DNA of 64,000 nucleotides from Rhodococcoides kyotonense (GCF_001645385.1 NZ_LVHI01000015.1:29914-93913), one strand, 5' to 3'; shown: positions 53,311 through 61,735, numbered from the stretch's first letter. Program-made: numbers and translations. Notes: generated from the sequence alone by a model not told the origin.

Positions 53311-55467
53311 TCAGTGCGAGAAGCTGATCGACGGCAGCACCTTGCGTAGCCAAGCCGGTGACCACCATGCGACGTGACCGCTCAGACGCAGCAGGACCGG
53401 CAGCAGGACCAGTCTGATCAGGAATGCGTCGAGCAGTACCGCGACACCGAGAATGATGCCCATTTCTTTCGGTGGGAGCGGATCGGAGAGTGCGAAGGTG
53501 AAGAACACTGCGACCATGACCGCGGCGGCGGCGAAGATGACCCGCCCGGAGTGGGCGAGCCCGTCGACCTGAGCGGCTTTCGGGTCCCCGGTCTTCTCGT
53601 AGTGTTCTTTCGCGGTGGCGAGCAGGAACACGGTGTAGTCCATGGCGATCGCGAAGATCATCGCGAAGAAGAACACCGGTCCCCAGCCGTCGAGGAAGCC
53701 TTGGGGGGTGAAGCCGAGCAGTGATGCACCATGCCCGTCCTGGAAGATCAGCTTCGCGACCCCGAACGCTGCTGCGGTCGAGAGCAGACTGACTGCGGTG
53801 CCGAGGATCGCGATCAGGGGTGCCTGCAGAGCGACGAGCAGCAGAACGAACCCGAGCGCCAGAATGATGCCGATGACCAGCGGCAGGTAGTCGTTCAGTG
53901 CTTGCTGCAGATCGAGGTTCTCCGCCGGTGCCCCGCCGACCAATGCCGACTCCGGGAGCTGCGCGCGCAGGTCACCGAGGATGGTGCCCATACTCTCGTC
54001 GGAGGGGTCCACGGTAGGAAGCGCCTGTAGCAGTGAGTAATTCGAGCCGTCCGCGGCAGGCTGGGGCGGAGTCACCATCGAGATCCCGTCGACGCTGCTG
54101 GCTGCCGTGGCCGTCGCGGCGGCATCGGAAGAGGGGACGACGATCTGCAGTGCGCCGGGTGCGCCGTCACCGAACTGGGCCTGGACGAGCTCGTAGCCTT
54201 GGCGAACCGGTGCATCTTCTGGGACAACGGCGATCGAGGGCATTGCGACTTTCAGTCCGAGGACCGGCAGTGCCAGGACGATGAGGATGCCGACGGAGAC
54301 CAGTGCGAACGGCCAGGGATGCTTGTGGAGTAGTTCGCCCCAGGCTGCGAATTTCGGGGAGCGGTGCTGCTGGCGTTTGGCGTAGGGCAGGGATGCGGCG
54401 TTGACCTTGGAACCGAGTGCCCCCAGGGTTGCGGGGAGCAGGGTCATGGTGGCGATCAGCACGAACGTGACAGCGAGCATGATGCCGACGGCCATGGTCC
54501 GCACGGCCGGTGCGGGAACGAGAAGCACTGCCGAGAGGCTCACCAGGACTGTCAGACCGGACAGGACCACGGCTTTGCCTGCGGTGTCCATGGTTTCGGC
54601 GACGGCGGCACGGGGATCGGCGTTGCGTAGTGCGTCGCGGAACCTGGCGACGATGAAGAGGGCGTAGTCGATGCCGAGGGCGAGCGCGAACATCATCGCG
54701 AAGTTCATCGCCCACACCGAGATCGGGGTGACGCCGTTGAGCAGCACGAGACCACCGGCGGATGCGACGAGTCCGGCGACGGTGAGTAGCAGCGGCAGTC
54801 CTGCGGCGACGAGCGATCCGAACGCGAGCACCATGATCGCCAAGGTGACCGGCCAGGAGAACAATTCGGCTTGGATCATGGCATCGTGGTTGGCTTTGTT
54901 GAAGTCCGACCACAGTGCGGAGGACCCGGTCGGGTAGACCTCGATGCCGTCGCCGGAGAGTTCGGTCAGTTCGCCTTTGACCTCGTCGACGGCTTTGACC
55001 ATGTCATCTGTACTTGCGTTTGCGCCGGCGATGAGGATGCCGGTGCGGCCGTCGGGGCTGATGGTCATGCCTGGCTGGGGGGCGATGATCTCGCCGAAGC
55101 GAGTGTCACCGTCGAATACGGCCGCGACGTCGGTGAGTGTCTGCTGCACCGCTGCGTCTTCGATCGTGGCGGTGTCGGAGTGAACGACCACTTGCACTGC
55201 CGCAGAGGAGTTACCACCGAAATGCTGCTGGGCGAGCTCGCGGACCTGGACGGATTCGGAACCGTTGGCCTGCCAGCCGGCCCCGGCCAAGGATGAGAAC
55301 ACCGATGGCGCAGCCGATCCCAGGGCAACGAGGGCGATCAGCCAGATGCCGAACACCCACCTGCGGCGGGCGACCATCGTGCTTCCCAGGCGGCCTAGTG
55401 CGCCGGGTGCCGGTGGCCGATGGCGGTCGTGGCGGCCGGTGGCCGCCGCGGTAGCGGGCTTGGTCAC
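53311..55467 (-). CDS. MMPL-family (RND) transporter
   Basis: 718 residues, with twelve hydrophobic segments in two similar halves: one long extracytoplasmic loop after the first helix (GWQANGSESVQVRELAQQHFGG) and one after helix seven. Characteristic MMPL features include ALGIDYALFIVARFRDALRNA and MDYTVFLLATAKEHYEKTG (Asp-Tyr of the proton relay). It may export a lipid, metallophore or toxic thiol product. A CsoR-type site lies 14 bp before its start, and the four genes behind it follow closely. Confidence 0.85.
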   Translation of the reverse strand: MTKPATAAATGRHDRHRPPAPGALGRLGSTMVARRRWVFGIWLIALVALGSAAPSVFSSLAGAGWQANGSESVQVRELAQQHFGGNSSAAVQVVVHSDTATIEDAAVQQTLTDVAAVFDGDTRFGEIIAPQPGMTISPDGRTGILIAGANASTDDMVKAVDEVKGELTELSGDGIEVYPTGSSALWSDFNKANHDAMIQAELFSWPVTLAIMVLAFGSLVAAGLPLLLTVAGLVASAGGLVLLNGVTPISVWAMNFAMMFALALGIDYALFIVARFRDALRNADPRAAVAETMDTAGKAVVLSGLTVLVSLSAVLLVPAPAVRTMAVGIMLAVTFVLIATMTLLPATLGALGSKVNAASLPYAKRQQHRSPKFAAWGELLHKHPWPFALVSVGILIVLALPVLGLKVAMPSIAVVPEDAPVRQGYELVQAQFGDGAPGALQIVVPSSDAAATATAASSVDGISMVTPPQPAADGSNYSLLQALPTVDPSDESMGTILGDLRAQLPESALVGGAPAENLDLQQALNDYLPLVIGIILALGFVLLLVALQAPLIAILGTAVSLLSTAAAFGVAKLIFQDGHGASLLGFTPQGFLDGWGPVFFFAMIFAIAMDYTVFLLATAKEHYEKTGDPKAAQVDGLAHSGRVIFAAAAVMVAVFFTFALSDPLPPKEMGIILGVAVLLDAFLIRLVLLPVLLRLSGHVAWWSPAWLRKVLPSISFSH

Positions 55468-55480
55468 AATTACTTCTCCT

Positions 55481-55498
55481 AATACGGGTGGGGGTATT
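55481..55498. promoter_or_regulatory. CsoR/CstR-type operator before the MMPL gene
   Basis: AATACGGGTGGGGGTATT, with AATAC/GTATT ends and a G tract. It lies 14 bp upstream of ATG 55467. Confidence 0.6.
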
Positions 55499-55560
55499 CA
55501 GAAGCGTTGAAGACGCCCAGAGATTCCTGCGAAACGCAGTGGAGTGCTGTTGGGGTGAGG

Positions 55561-55734
55561 TCAGCGACGAAACAGGGAACGAAAGAAGTTGTCGCGTGTA
55601 GCTGGGGCGGGTGACTCCATAGAGCAGGAGCACTGCTGCGACCGCGCAACGTTCTTCATAACGCTGTCGACATGCCGACCGCAGCCAGCCCAGGTGGTCT
55701 TACCGCATGCCGGGCACGGGACGGGGTAGCACAT
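55561..55734 (-). CDS. Small Cys-rich protein of the sulfur cluster
   Basis: ATG 55734 with AAAGGACC upstream gives 57 residues. MCYPVPCPACGKTTWAGCGRHVDSVMKNV is a conserved actinobacterial pattern (MC..VTC..CGK.TW.GCG.HVD.V), with CSC near the end. Such proteins lie beside rhodanese and CstR genes; they probably bind zinc or sulfur. Two CsoR-type dyads occur 40-75 bp upstream. Confidence 0.7.
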   Translation of the reverse strand: MCYPVPCPACGKTTWAGCGRHVDSVMKNVARSQQCSCSMESPAPATRDNFFRSLFRR

Positions 55735-55773
55735 GGCGGTCCTTTCTGGCGGGCACATCCCTACTGTGACATA

Positions 55774-55809
55774 TACCTAGGGGGGTATGCAAGTACCCGC
55801 AGGGGTATG
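55774..55809. promoter_or_regulatory. Two tandem CsoR/CstR-type operators
   Basis: ATACCTAGGGGGGTAT (55774-55789) and GTACCCGCAGGGGTAT (55794-55809), 20 bp apart centre to centre. Upstream of the small Cys-rich gene. Confidence 0.65.
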
Positions 55810-56028
55810 CAAGAAGGAGTGGACCGGAGTCGATCGGTGGACGGCAAGTGGTCTGCTGGATCCAACGCGAGGCTGTGCTGGGGCCGCAGAAGGCGTTTGA
55901 TGGTCGCCAGTCTGCGAATGCGGTTGTCCCTCGGGGGTTGATGCTCCACGCACACGCGAGATGCGACGCTATCGCCCGCGAGTTTCTGCGAACCCGAGCA
56001 GTTGCACCATTATTCCACTTCGCCCGGA

Positions 56029-56160
56029 TCAGTGATGAAAAAGCATTCGGTGATGCTGATCGGGCAGGCCGAACTCCGAGAGCTCGGCGTCGGATTCCAA
56101 CACCGTCTCCACCATGCGCACTGCTCGCTTCCGGAACTCCGGCGGGTACTGACGTGGCAT
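56029..56160 (-). pseudogene. IS3-family transposase OrfA fragment
   Basis: ATG 56160, with AGGAGG upstream, reads MPRQYPPEFRKRAVRMVETV. This is the usual OrfA (IS3/IS2-type HTH) beginning. It keeps only 43 codons and ends in an unrelated stretch (HHRMLFHH). OrfB is absent. It is a remnant of an insertion that landed at or near the right end of the sulfur/metal cargo. Confidence 0.65.
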
Positions 56161-56338
56161 AGCTCCATCCTCCTACAAAGAACGGAACAAAACCTGGGGT
56201 ACTTCATCGGTGCGAGTCAGGCGAAACGGTCAACCACGACCGAGCAGCAAAAGAGTGTTTCGACCCGCACGGACGCCGTCAGTAGCGCATACGCCGACGA
56301 CCTCGGCTGAAGACATCTCGTGCGCCGCGGGCTGTTGA

Positions 56339-56590
56339 CTAGTGCAGAGAAGATAGTCGCGCCCAACCTCGTAGTGTCCCTTGCGTTTTCATATCCGTTG
56401 CTAGTCCTTCGCTGCGCACGCGGAGAGGTATGCCGTCACGGAAGGAGGTGTTCGTTGGTGCGGGTAGGGCCAGCGCGACGGATACGAGGACTTGCTGCGG
56501 CGGGTCGACGACGCGCCGGGTCGGCGGGTCGAAGGTGACGGGCCAGCGCGGGAACAGTTCGTTCTCGGATGTGTTGTCGTGCAATGTCAT
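56339..56590 (-). CDS. Short ORF coupled to the imuA' pseudogene
   Basis: 83 residues, ATG 56590 overlapping the imuA' stop (ATGA). MTLHDNTSENELFPRWPVTF shows no known domain. The coupling suggests it was translated as part of the SOS operon, where imuB would be expected, but no polymerase motif is visible. Confidence 0.35.
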   Translation of the reverse strand: MTLHDNTSENELFPRWPVTFDPPTRRVVDPPQQVLVSVALALPAPTNTSFRDGIPLRVRSEGLATDMKTQGTLRGWARLSSLH

Positions 56591-57451
56591 TGCGCTGCCG
56601 CCAGGATTCGTCGGTCGGCGCGGCGATCAGCTGCTGCACCGGCGTCGGCGGGTGTCCAGTGCAGGCCTGTGCGATCGCCGTAGGTGGGTGCGGTGAGGGT
56701 GTAGCGGCCGGTGCGTGGCTGGACGGCGCGGCCACCGATGGTGGTGTCGATGGTGATCGACCGCAGCCTGCCTCTCCCCTGTTCGATGCCGCCGTATTCG
56801 ACGGTGCGGGAGTCGATGGTGAGGTCGATGCCGGGCATCCGCCCGTCTGTCGTGATCAAGACGGCCGCGTGCGATCTGGTTCGGGCGAGGAGTGCGCGGC
56901 TGCGGGTGGGTGGGATGTCGCGGCCGCCGAGGGTGGTCACGACAACGTCGACGCCGTCGAGACAAATATTGGCGACTTGAGACTGTCACCACCACCGGCA
57001 ATGACGGCGACTTTGCGCAGGTCACCGCCGTGTTCGTGGACGGCGAGCAGTCCGAATCTGGGTTGGCCGATGATCGCGACGTGATGGCCGGCCGCGGACG
57101 CGGCGGCGACGACGCCGACGAGGACGGATCCTGCACCGGTCACATTCAGGGCTGTTCCGCGGGTTATAGAGCCGTGTGGGAGCAGTTCGGCCAATGGCAG
57201 GGGCACGGGAATGGTGCGAAGCGTTTTCGCGCTCCGCGCGGCGACTGGCGGTTCGTCGACGACCAGGCGCGGCCCGGCAGGGACTGACGCGACGGCGGGC
57301 TCTCGGAGGCCTCGACGGCATGCCGCGTCGGAGTGAGGTCGGTGGGTGCGTGGTCGAGGCGGGCGGGGATGGCGGCCATGCGGCGGCGGAGCGCGTCGAG
57401 TTGTGCGGTTTTGTCGAGCCCGGTCAGGTCGGGCATCGGGGCGGTGGCCAT
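56587..57451 (-). pseudogene. imuA': ImuA'-like SOS mutagenesis factor gene with two frame disruptions
   Basis: ATG 57451 starts MATAPMPDLTGLDKTAQLDA. The frame then changes near 57285-57310 into SAKTLRTIPVPLPLAELLPH, GTALNVTGAGSVLVGVVAAA and HHVAIIGQPRFGLLAVHEHG, and changes again near 56980-57000 into DGVDVVVTTLGGRDIPPTRS and later RSITIDTTIGGRAVQPRTG. The RecA-like ImuA' layout is recognisable across the three frames. An SOS box lies 48 bp upstream. ImuA' normally works with ImuB and DnaE2 in error-prone repair; neither was found here. Confidence 0.6.
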
Positions 57452-57498
57452 GCGAATCGACCTTTCGCCGGCGGGGGTGGAGACTCTTCACATCGTAC

Positions 57499-57514
57499 TA
57501 GAACATATGTTCGA
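57499..57514. promoter_or_regulatory. LexA (SOS) box
   Basis: TAGAACATATGTTCGA matches the mycobacterial SOS consensus TCGAAC-N4-GTTCGA except at two positions of the left arm. Located 48 bp before the imuA' ATG. Confidence 0.75.
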
Positions 57515-57616
57515 TTCGTAACGATGCAGCTCTTGCCTGTTTTCCGAACGCGGCTGCAGGCCTGGCGGTGTCCGCCGTCGAGCGATCGCCGGTTCCGCTC
57601 GGTTGCCTGCATATCC

Positions 57617-57690
57617 GGTCATTCGTGTGAATGATGCGCGTTCATTTATTCGAATGATGGGGGGGTTCGTTCGTTCGAATGAACGGGACG
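57617..57690. repeat. Cluster of CATTCG/CGAATG dyads
   Basis: Four or more short inverted repeats are packed into 74 bp: CATTCG/TGAATG, TCATT/AATGA and TTCGTTCGAATGAA, with GAATGATGGGGGG between. A related GAATGACTGGGGGG occurs at the right edge (63980-63993). Could be operators or an iteron-like region. Confidence 0.45.
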
Positions 57691-57703
57691 GGCCGTAGAC
57701 GAT

Positions 57704-57740
57704 CGAGAGCCGCAGACCTCTGCTGGGTCTGCGGCTCTCG
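57704..57740. terminator. Terminator-like hairpin
   Basis: 15-bp stem (57704-57718 with 57726-57740) and a 7-nt loop, GC-rich, no T-run. Confidence 0.55.
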
Positions 57741-57926
57741 GTGTGTGTCGGGGACGGTGTCCGCCAGTGCGCCTCTCGGCATGTGGCCGCTCGTAGCGGC
57801 TGTTCTGGGGTGGTACCCGGGGCAGTGGGTCGAACACCGTCGCACTGGTCAACGGGGCATGGGGCGGAGGTATTCCGCGGGCCGGCTTTGGTGGGTGTGA
57901 GTTGAGCCGCTCGACATCGACGTTCG

Positions 57927-57951
57927 GGCCCCGCCCGGTGTGGGCGGGGCC
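57927..57951 (-). terminator. Terminator of cassette A
   Basis: GGCCCCGCCC with GGGCGGGGCC around GGTGT, just after the minus-strand gene ending at 57959. Cassette B has a nearly identical stem at 58386. Confidence 0.65.
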
Positions 57952-57958
57952 GGATCGG

Positions 57959-58138
57959 TCAGGCGGTGCGGTGTCGGTCGAGGTGGTGTTGCCAGATCTC
58001 GTCCGGTAGCCGCGCTGGTGCGGTGTGGAAGTCGGCGTGGTGGATGGCGGCGTGGAGTGCGCCGAGGTTGTGGGTGGCTGCGGTGGCGCCGCGGTTGAAT
58101 GCTTCGGAGGCGATGGCGGTGAGCCGGTCGGGGTACAT
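57959..58138 (-). CDS. Small paralogous protein A
   Basis: 59 residues from ATG 58138, with GAAAGGAC upstream. MYPDRLTAIASEAFNRGATAATHNLGALHAAIHHADFHTA is similar along its length to the neighbour at 58425: the shared pattern is a DRxxAI-A/S start, a GATxAxHxLxALHA core and an APARL-D-IW end. The protein is mostly helical with several histidines. Function unknown. Confidence 0.65.
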   Translation of the reverse strand: MYPDRLTAIASEAFNRGATAATHNLGALHAAIHHADFHTAPARLPDEIWQHHLDRHRTA

Positions 58139-58146
58139 GGCGAGGT

Positions 58147-58314
58147 CCTTTCGAGTTCGGATGAGACGCAGCTGCCCGGACATGGTGAGGGTGGCCGCTC
58201 AACCCCGAAGAGCGCAGCGTGGGTTGAACGGCCGGGCCCCCGGCATGTCAGGCTGAGGCGGCTCGTACGACCTCCCTTGGTGACCACAGGACGCGGCCCC
58301 GCAGGGGACGATCC
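58147..58314 (-). repeat. Repeated leader, copy A
   Basis: About 165 bp similar to 58650-58827. Contains a TCAACCC...GGGTTGA stem (58199-58205 with 58221-58227), the shared CGGCATGTCAGGCTGAGGCG, and a CCCC-GCA-GGGG hairpin. It runs directly into the ribosome site of gene A. Confidence 0.7.
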
Positions 58315-58385
58315 TCTCGCTCGTGACCCCGTGACTGCTTCGGCAATAACACCTTTCGTACATCGATGCATGCCGCGTGTGTGTC

Positions 58386-58410
58386 GGCCCCGCCCGTGGT
58401 GGGCGGGACC
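58386..58410 (-). terminator. Terminator of cassette B
   Basis: GGCCCCGCCC with GGGCGGGACC (one mismatch), GTGGT loop, after the gene ending at 58425. Confidence 0.6.
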
Positions 58411-58424
58411 GAGCTCGCGCTTGG

Positions 58425-58640
58425 TCAGTCGATCCGGAGCGCGACCGCGTCGGCGGCGGCGATGGTGTGTTTGGCGAGCAGTCCGTCCCAGATCCGGTCG
58501 TCGAGGCGGGCGGGTGCCTTGTGTTCGGCGCCGGCGTAGTAGGCGATGTCGGCGTGGAGCGCGTCGAGGTCGTGGCCGGCGGTGGTGGCGCCGTGTTCTG
58601 CGGCGGCGGAGATGACTGCGTCGTGGCGATCGGGAAGCAT
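58425..58640 (-). CDS. Small paralogous protein B
   Basis: 71 residues from ATG 58640 with GAAAGGAA upstream. MLPDRHDAVISAAAEHGATT, then GHDLDALHADIAYYAG and APARLDDRIWDGLL: a paralogue of gene A with a longer C-terminal tail (IAAADAVALRID). Its leader and terminator are also duplicated, so leader, gene and terminator were copied together. Confidence 0.65.
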   Translation of the reverse strand: MLPDRHDAVISAAAEHGATTAGHDLDALHADIAYYAGAEHKAPARLDDRIWDGLLAKHTIAAADAVALRID

Positions 58641-58649
58641 TGCGTGATT

Positions 58650-58827
58650 CCTTTCGAGGTTTGGATGAGACGCGGCGGTCTGACGTGACGAGGGTGGCCT
58701 GTCAACCCCGAAGAGGGAGCGCAGCGAGTGTGGGTTGACGGGTCGGGGTCCCCGGCATGTCAGGCTGAGGCGGCTTGTACGAACCCTTCAGGTGACCACG
58801 GGACGCGGCCCCGCAGGGGACGATCCG
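58650..58827 (-). repeat. Repeated leader, copy B
   Basis: Copy of 58147-58314 with the same order of elements; TCAACCC stem at 58702-58708 with 58732-58738 and a longer loop (23 versus 15 nt). Confidence 0.7.
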
Positions 58828-58965
58828 AAACGTGCGCCGAGGCGAAGTGGCTTGCGGTGCAGAATAATTCGACGATGCGTGCCGCGCCGTGTCATCAGTC
58901 CGCCTGTGCGACGGCGAATATTGTCCGCTCGCTCGCACCGCATCCTCGCGTACGTGTCGATCGAG

Positions 58966-59181
58966 TCAGTGGTCGGTGGCCTCGTCCGCCGCGCCGTCGA
59001 GAGAGCGGCCGTCGTGGATGTAGGGGCCGTTGGTTCGGTACGCTTCGGCGCGCTCGGCGGCGCCGATCTGGCGAAGGAGCGCGACGACGTCGGCGATAGC
59101 TGAGCGCAGGTGCGGATCGTCGGGATCGCAGCCTTCCTCCATCAGCGCCTGCCGGTATTCCGGATCGTCCTCCACACTCAT
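58966..59181 (-). CDS. Small acidic hypothetical protein
   Basis: 71 residues: MSVEDDPEYRQALMEEGCDP, a helix IADVVALLRQIGAAERAEAYR and an acidic end. No domain recognised. Same orientation as the neighbouring small genes. Confidence 0.55.
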   Translation of the reverse strand: MSVEDDPEYRQALMEEGCDPDDPHLRSAIADVVALLRQIGAAERAEAYRTNGPYIHDGRSLDGAADEATDH

Positions 59182-59297
59182 TTGGACGCGCTACACACGA
59201 GCCTGGTTCCGTGCTGGTTCAAGCTTCACCGAATGTGCTCGCTGTGCAGGGCTTTCGGTTCGAGAATGTGTCGGTGACCGGTCGCATAATCGGCGGT

Positions 59298-59456
59298 ATG
59301 CGAATCCGAACCTTGATCGGCCCGCCGTTGCAGCAGGAGATCGTGCGCTCGACCGCGGTGGCGATCGCACTGTGCAACCTCGATCCCGAACACCGCGCCG
59401 ACCGTGCGCCAGGGAGTAATCGGAGCCAGCGCCGCCGACCGGTTGCCGAGCGCTGA
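59298..59456 (+). CDS. Possible short protein
   Basis: 52 codons starting MRIRTLIGPPLQQEIVRSTA, with an Arg-rich tail. The N-terminal two thirds looks like a protein; the tail does not. It could be a decayed gene. Low support. Confidence 0.3.
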   Translation: MRIRTLIGPPLQQEIVRSTAVAIALCNLDPEHRADRAPGSNRSQRRRPVAER

Positions 59457-59538
59457 GGCCGCTGCGCACCGCTACCCCTGACCTGCAGTTGTCCGCGCCT
59501 GCACTGACGGTGTCGGTGCGGCGATTTAGCATGCGGGC

Positions 59539-59892
59539 ATGAGCGAGACCGAGCCAGCCGCGGTTGCCGGGATACCGGAGACGGTGCTCGACGACCTCGC
59601 CCAGACGTTGGCCGAGAAGATCGACGTGCTGCTCGACCGGCTGACCGACCGCGCACTCGCGGCGCCGCAGGCAGGCTCACCAGCGTGGAAGACGCAGTGG
59701 CGCGGCCGCGACAGCATCGATGGACACCTGGAACACTCTCGCCGCCTGTACGTGCGGGCGGTGTTGGCCAACCGTGCCGGTATCGGCCTCGCCGAGGCCA
59801 CCGCCCCTGCCCCTGCCGCCGTTGTCCGGCGCACCGCACCGCGGACCCGACCGCGCGCCACAGTGAACGCCGATCAATTGGCGATGTTCTGA
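59539..59892 (+). CDS. Small helical hypothetical protein
   Basis: 117 residues. IPETVLDDLAQTLAEKIDVLLDRLTDRALAAPQ is a helix bundle; W-x-x-Q-W-R-G-R-D-S-I-D-G-H-L-E-H-S follows. The C-terminal Arg/Pro-rich tail ends in NADQLAMF, which resembles a short clamp-binding QLxMF-type peptide (beta-clamp-binding motif). That suggests a possible link to replication. Family unknown. Confidence 0.55.
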   Translation: MSETEPAAVAGIPETVLDDLAQTLAEKIDVLLDRLTDRALAAPQAGSPAWKTQWRGRDSIDGHLEHSRRLYVRAVLANRAGIGLAEATAPAPAAVVRRTAPRTRPRATVNADQLAMF

Positions 59893-60353
59893 AACTTTTT
59901 CCGGGTGCGGGAACCGATTGCTTCTCGGCGGCATCTAACAATGAGGGAGGGGCGGTCGGCCGTCTGAGGGGGAGGCCGCCGCCTCTCCCTTTCGCGGTGC
60001 AGCTTGCCGTTTCTACCGAACCGCCGCCGGTCGCTGAGTCGACTCGATTCGGTAGCGGAAGTCCACCAGTCACGCCGACGCCCGCGCCGACATCATCCTG
60101 TGTCGGAACGGTTTTCACCACCTCGTTCCCCGCGGCCTAACCCGCCCGGCTGCACGCGGACTGGTACGGCTGCCCGCGATAGTCGACTATTGTGAGCGAT
60201 CGATAGCGCAGCGTTAGGTCAATCCTCGTTCGAAGAGAATCTCGCCGTCGATGACGGTTATATCCGACACGATAGTTGACGGCATGTTTGTGCTGGTTAA
60301 GCTGGCTGCACTGACCCCATCGTATCTTTATCTGTGAAAGGCGGCCGCGCACT
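59893..60353. other. Intergenic region upstream of lsr2
   Basis: No supported ORF. AT content rises to the right, and a TTGACG at 60276-60281 precedes the lsr2 start by ~75 bp and may be a -35 element. The remainder holds nothing I can support. Confidence 0.4.
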
Positions 60354-60743
60354 GTGGCAAAGCAAGTATCTGTTCAATTGGTCGACGATATCGACAACTC
60401 GGTCATCGAGGACGGTTCGGGTGAATCGATCGAATTCTCCGTGGCGGGTGTCGACTATGTCATCGACCTGAAGAACAAGAACGCCACCGAGTTTCACCGC
60501 AAGCTCGACTACTACATCGAGCACGCCACGCGGGTCGGCGGCCGCAAACGCAAGGCCTCCCCCGCTGGCACTGCTACTGCAGCCCCTACGGCTGCACCAT
60601 CGACGACGTCGTCGTCGAAGACGAAGCGAGATCCGGCGCAGACCAGAGCGATTCGGCAGTGGGCGTTCGACGAGGGATACGAACTCAGCTCGCGCGGCCG
60701 GATTCCTGCCGAGATCGAAGAGGCATACGACGCGGCGCACTGA
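60354..60743 (+). CDS. lsr2: Lsr2-family xenogeneic silencer
   Basis: 129 residues from GTG: MAKQVSVQLVDDIDNSVIEDGSGESIEFSVAGVDYVIDLKNKNATEFHRKLDYYIEHATRV is the oligomerisation domain. A Ser/Thr/Pro/Ala linker follows, and the C-terminal DNA-binding helix pair reads IRQWAFDEGYELSSRGRIPAEIEEAYDAAH, with the AT-hook-like RGR. Lsr2 binds AT-rich minor groove and silences foreign DNA. A plasmid-borne copy may hide the element from, or replace, the host silencer. Confidence 0.9.
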   Translation: MAKQVSVQLVDDIDNSVIEDGSGESIEFSVAGVDYVIDLKNKNATEFHRKLDYYIEHATRVGGRKRKASPAGTATAAPTAAPSTTSSSKTKRDPAQTRAIRQWAFDEGYELSSRGRIPAEIEEAYDAAH

Positions 60744-60837
60744 CCGGCCGCCGGCCGCCGGGCCGCGACCGGTGTTGCAGGGTTCCGGTGCGCGGTGCGG
60801 GGGAGCTCGAGGGCTTCTATCTACTTCGCAACTGCGA

Positions 60838-61398
60838 TCAGTGGGCGCGTTGCCCTAGCAAGTGCGGAGAATTTCTGCCGACCTGGGGTTTTGTAACCGT
60901 CCAGCCGCGCCCGGTCATGACGGCGGCGGTGCGGTCGTAGATGCGGGCGGGATCGGCGCCGGTGAGGAGCGTCGAGATTTCTTCGGGTTGCGGGTGTCCG
61001 TCGATCGGGTCGGTTTGGGCGATGTCGAACACCGACAGGATCGGAAACGTCGGCACCTTGCGGCTGTTCTCGTCGCCGGTGTCGGGGTTGGTGTCGGTGA
61101 TCGTGCGGGAGCTGTAGCCGTAGATGCGGATTGCTTTCTCGCCCTTGCGGACCTGGCGTCCGCGCTGCTGCCAGGCTCGGAAGCCTGCGACGCGGGTCGC
61201 GTCGGGGCGCTGAGACAGGATCAGTAGGAGGTTGTTGAAGCTGTAGGAGTGGAACGACTGTGCGGCGTCGAGGTACGCCTTCCACGCGTCTGTGTCGGTC
61301 AGTGAGGCGACCTTGTCGGTGATCGATGCCTGTAGCGACTCGGCGAGCTGGCGGCGTGCTTCGGCCTTGTCCGCTGTGCTGGTCTTGCGTGCTCCCAT
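60838..61398 (-). CDS. ArdC-like antirestriction protein, C-terminally truncated
   Basis: ATG 61398 follows GGAGGAAC. 186 residues: the ArdC N-terminal (DUF1738-type) single-strand-DNA-binding domain is clear (WKAYLDAAQSFHSYSFNNLLLILSQRPDATRVAGFRAWQQRGRQVRKGEKAIRIYGY). ArdC proteins usually continue into a metallopeptidase domain with HExxH. Here the reading ends soon after AAVMTGRGWTVTKPQVG, so that domain is missing. The remaining domain may still protect entering single-stranded DNA. A long repeated leader lies upstream. Confidence 0.8.
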   Translation of the reverse strand: MGARKTSTADKAEARRQLAESLQASITDKVASLTDTDAWKAYLDAAQSFHSYSFNNLLLILSQRPDATRVAGFRAWQQRGRQVRKGEKAIRIYGYSSRTITDTNPDTGDENSRKVPTFPILSVFDIAQTDPIDGHPQPEEISTLLTGADPARIYDRTAAVMTGRGWTVTKPQVGRNSPHLLGQRAH

Positions 61399-61447
61399 GA
61401 GGTGTTCCTCCCGTACCCGGCCGGTCCCCCGGCGCTCGTTGGTCACT

Positions 61448-61735
61448 GCCGAATTTCTTTCGCCCTCATCGGGCGTGGGGAGAGAAGGCAGCGCACGGGC
61501 ACGGTGTCCTGCCCCGTAGCCGGAAAGTTTTCAGCCGCAGGCCGTTGTGAAAAGTTTCCGGAGCCCGCAGGGCCGAAGCGCAGCGCAGTGCGGGGTGGGT
61601 AAGACGGGCACGGGTGATGCACGCTCGGACCAGCCCGATGTTCGAAAGAAGAATGCTCTTCGACAGGGCGGAGCGCAGCGGAGTTCGATTCGGCGGGGCG
61701 CCCGCAGGGTGGCCATCACCGGCAAGCGGCCCGGC
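61448..61735 (-). repeat. Long repeated leader, copy R1 (upstream of ardC)
   Basis: About 290 bp similar to 63050-63355. Strongest in 61525-61735. Contains a stem TTTTCA/TGAAAA (61528-61533 with 61548-61553) that is TTCTCA/TGAGAA in the other copy. Lies just upstream of the ardC ribosome site. Confidence 0.7.

Noticed and set aside
52261..53349. 362-codon plus-strand frame
   Set aside because: Antisense to tauE, DUF302 and DUF2892 genes, which have clear families.
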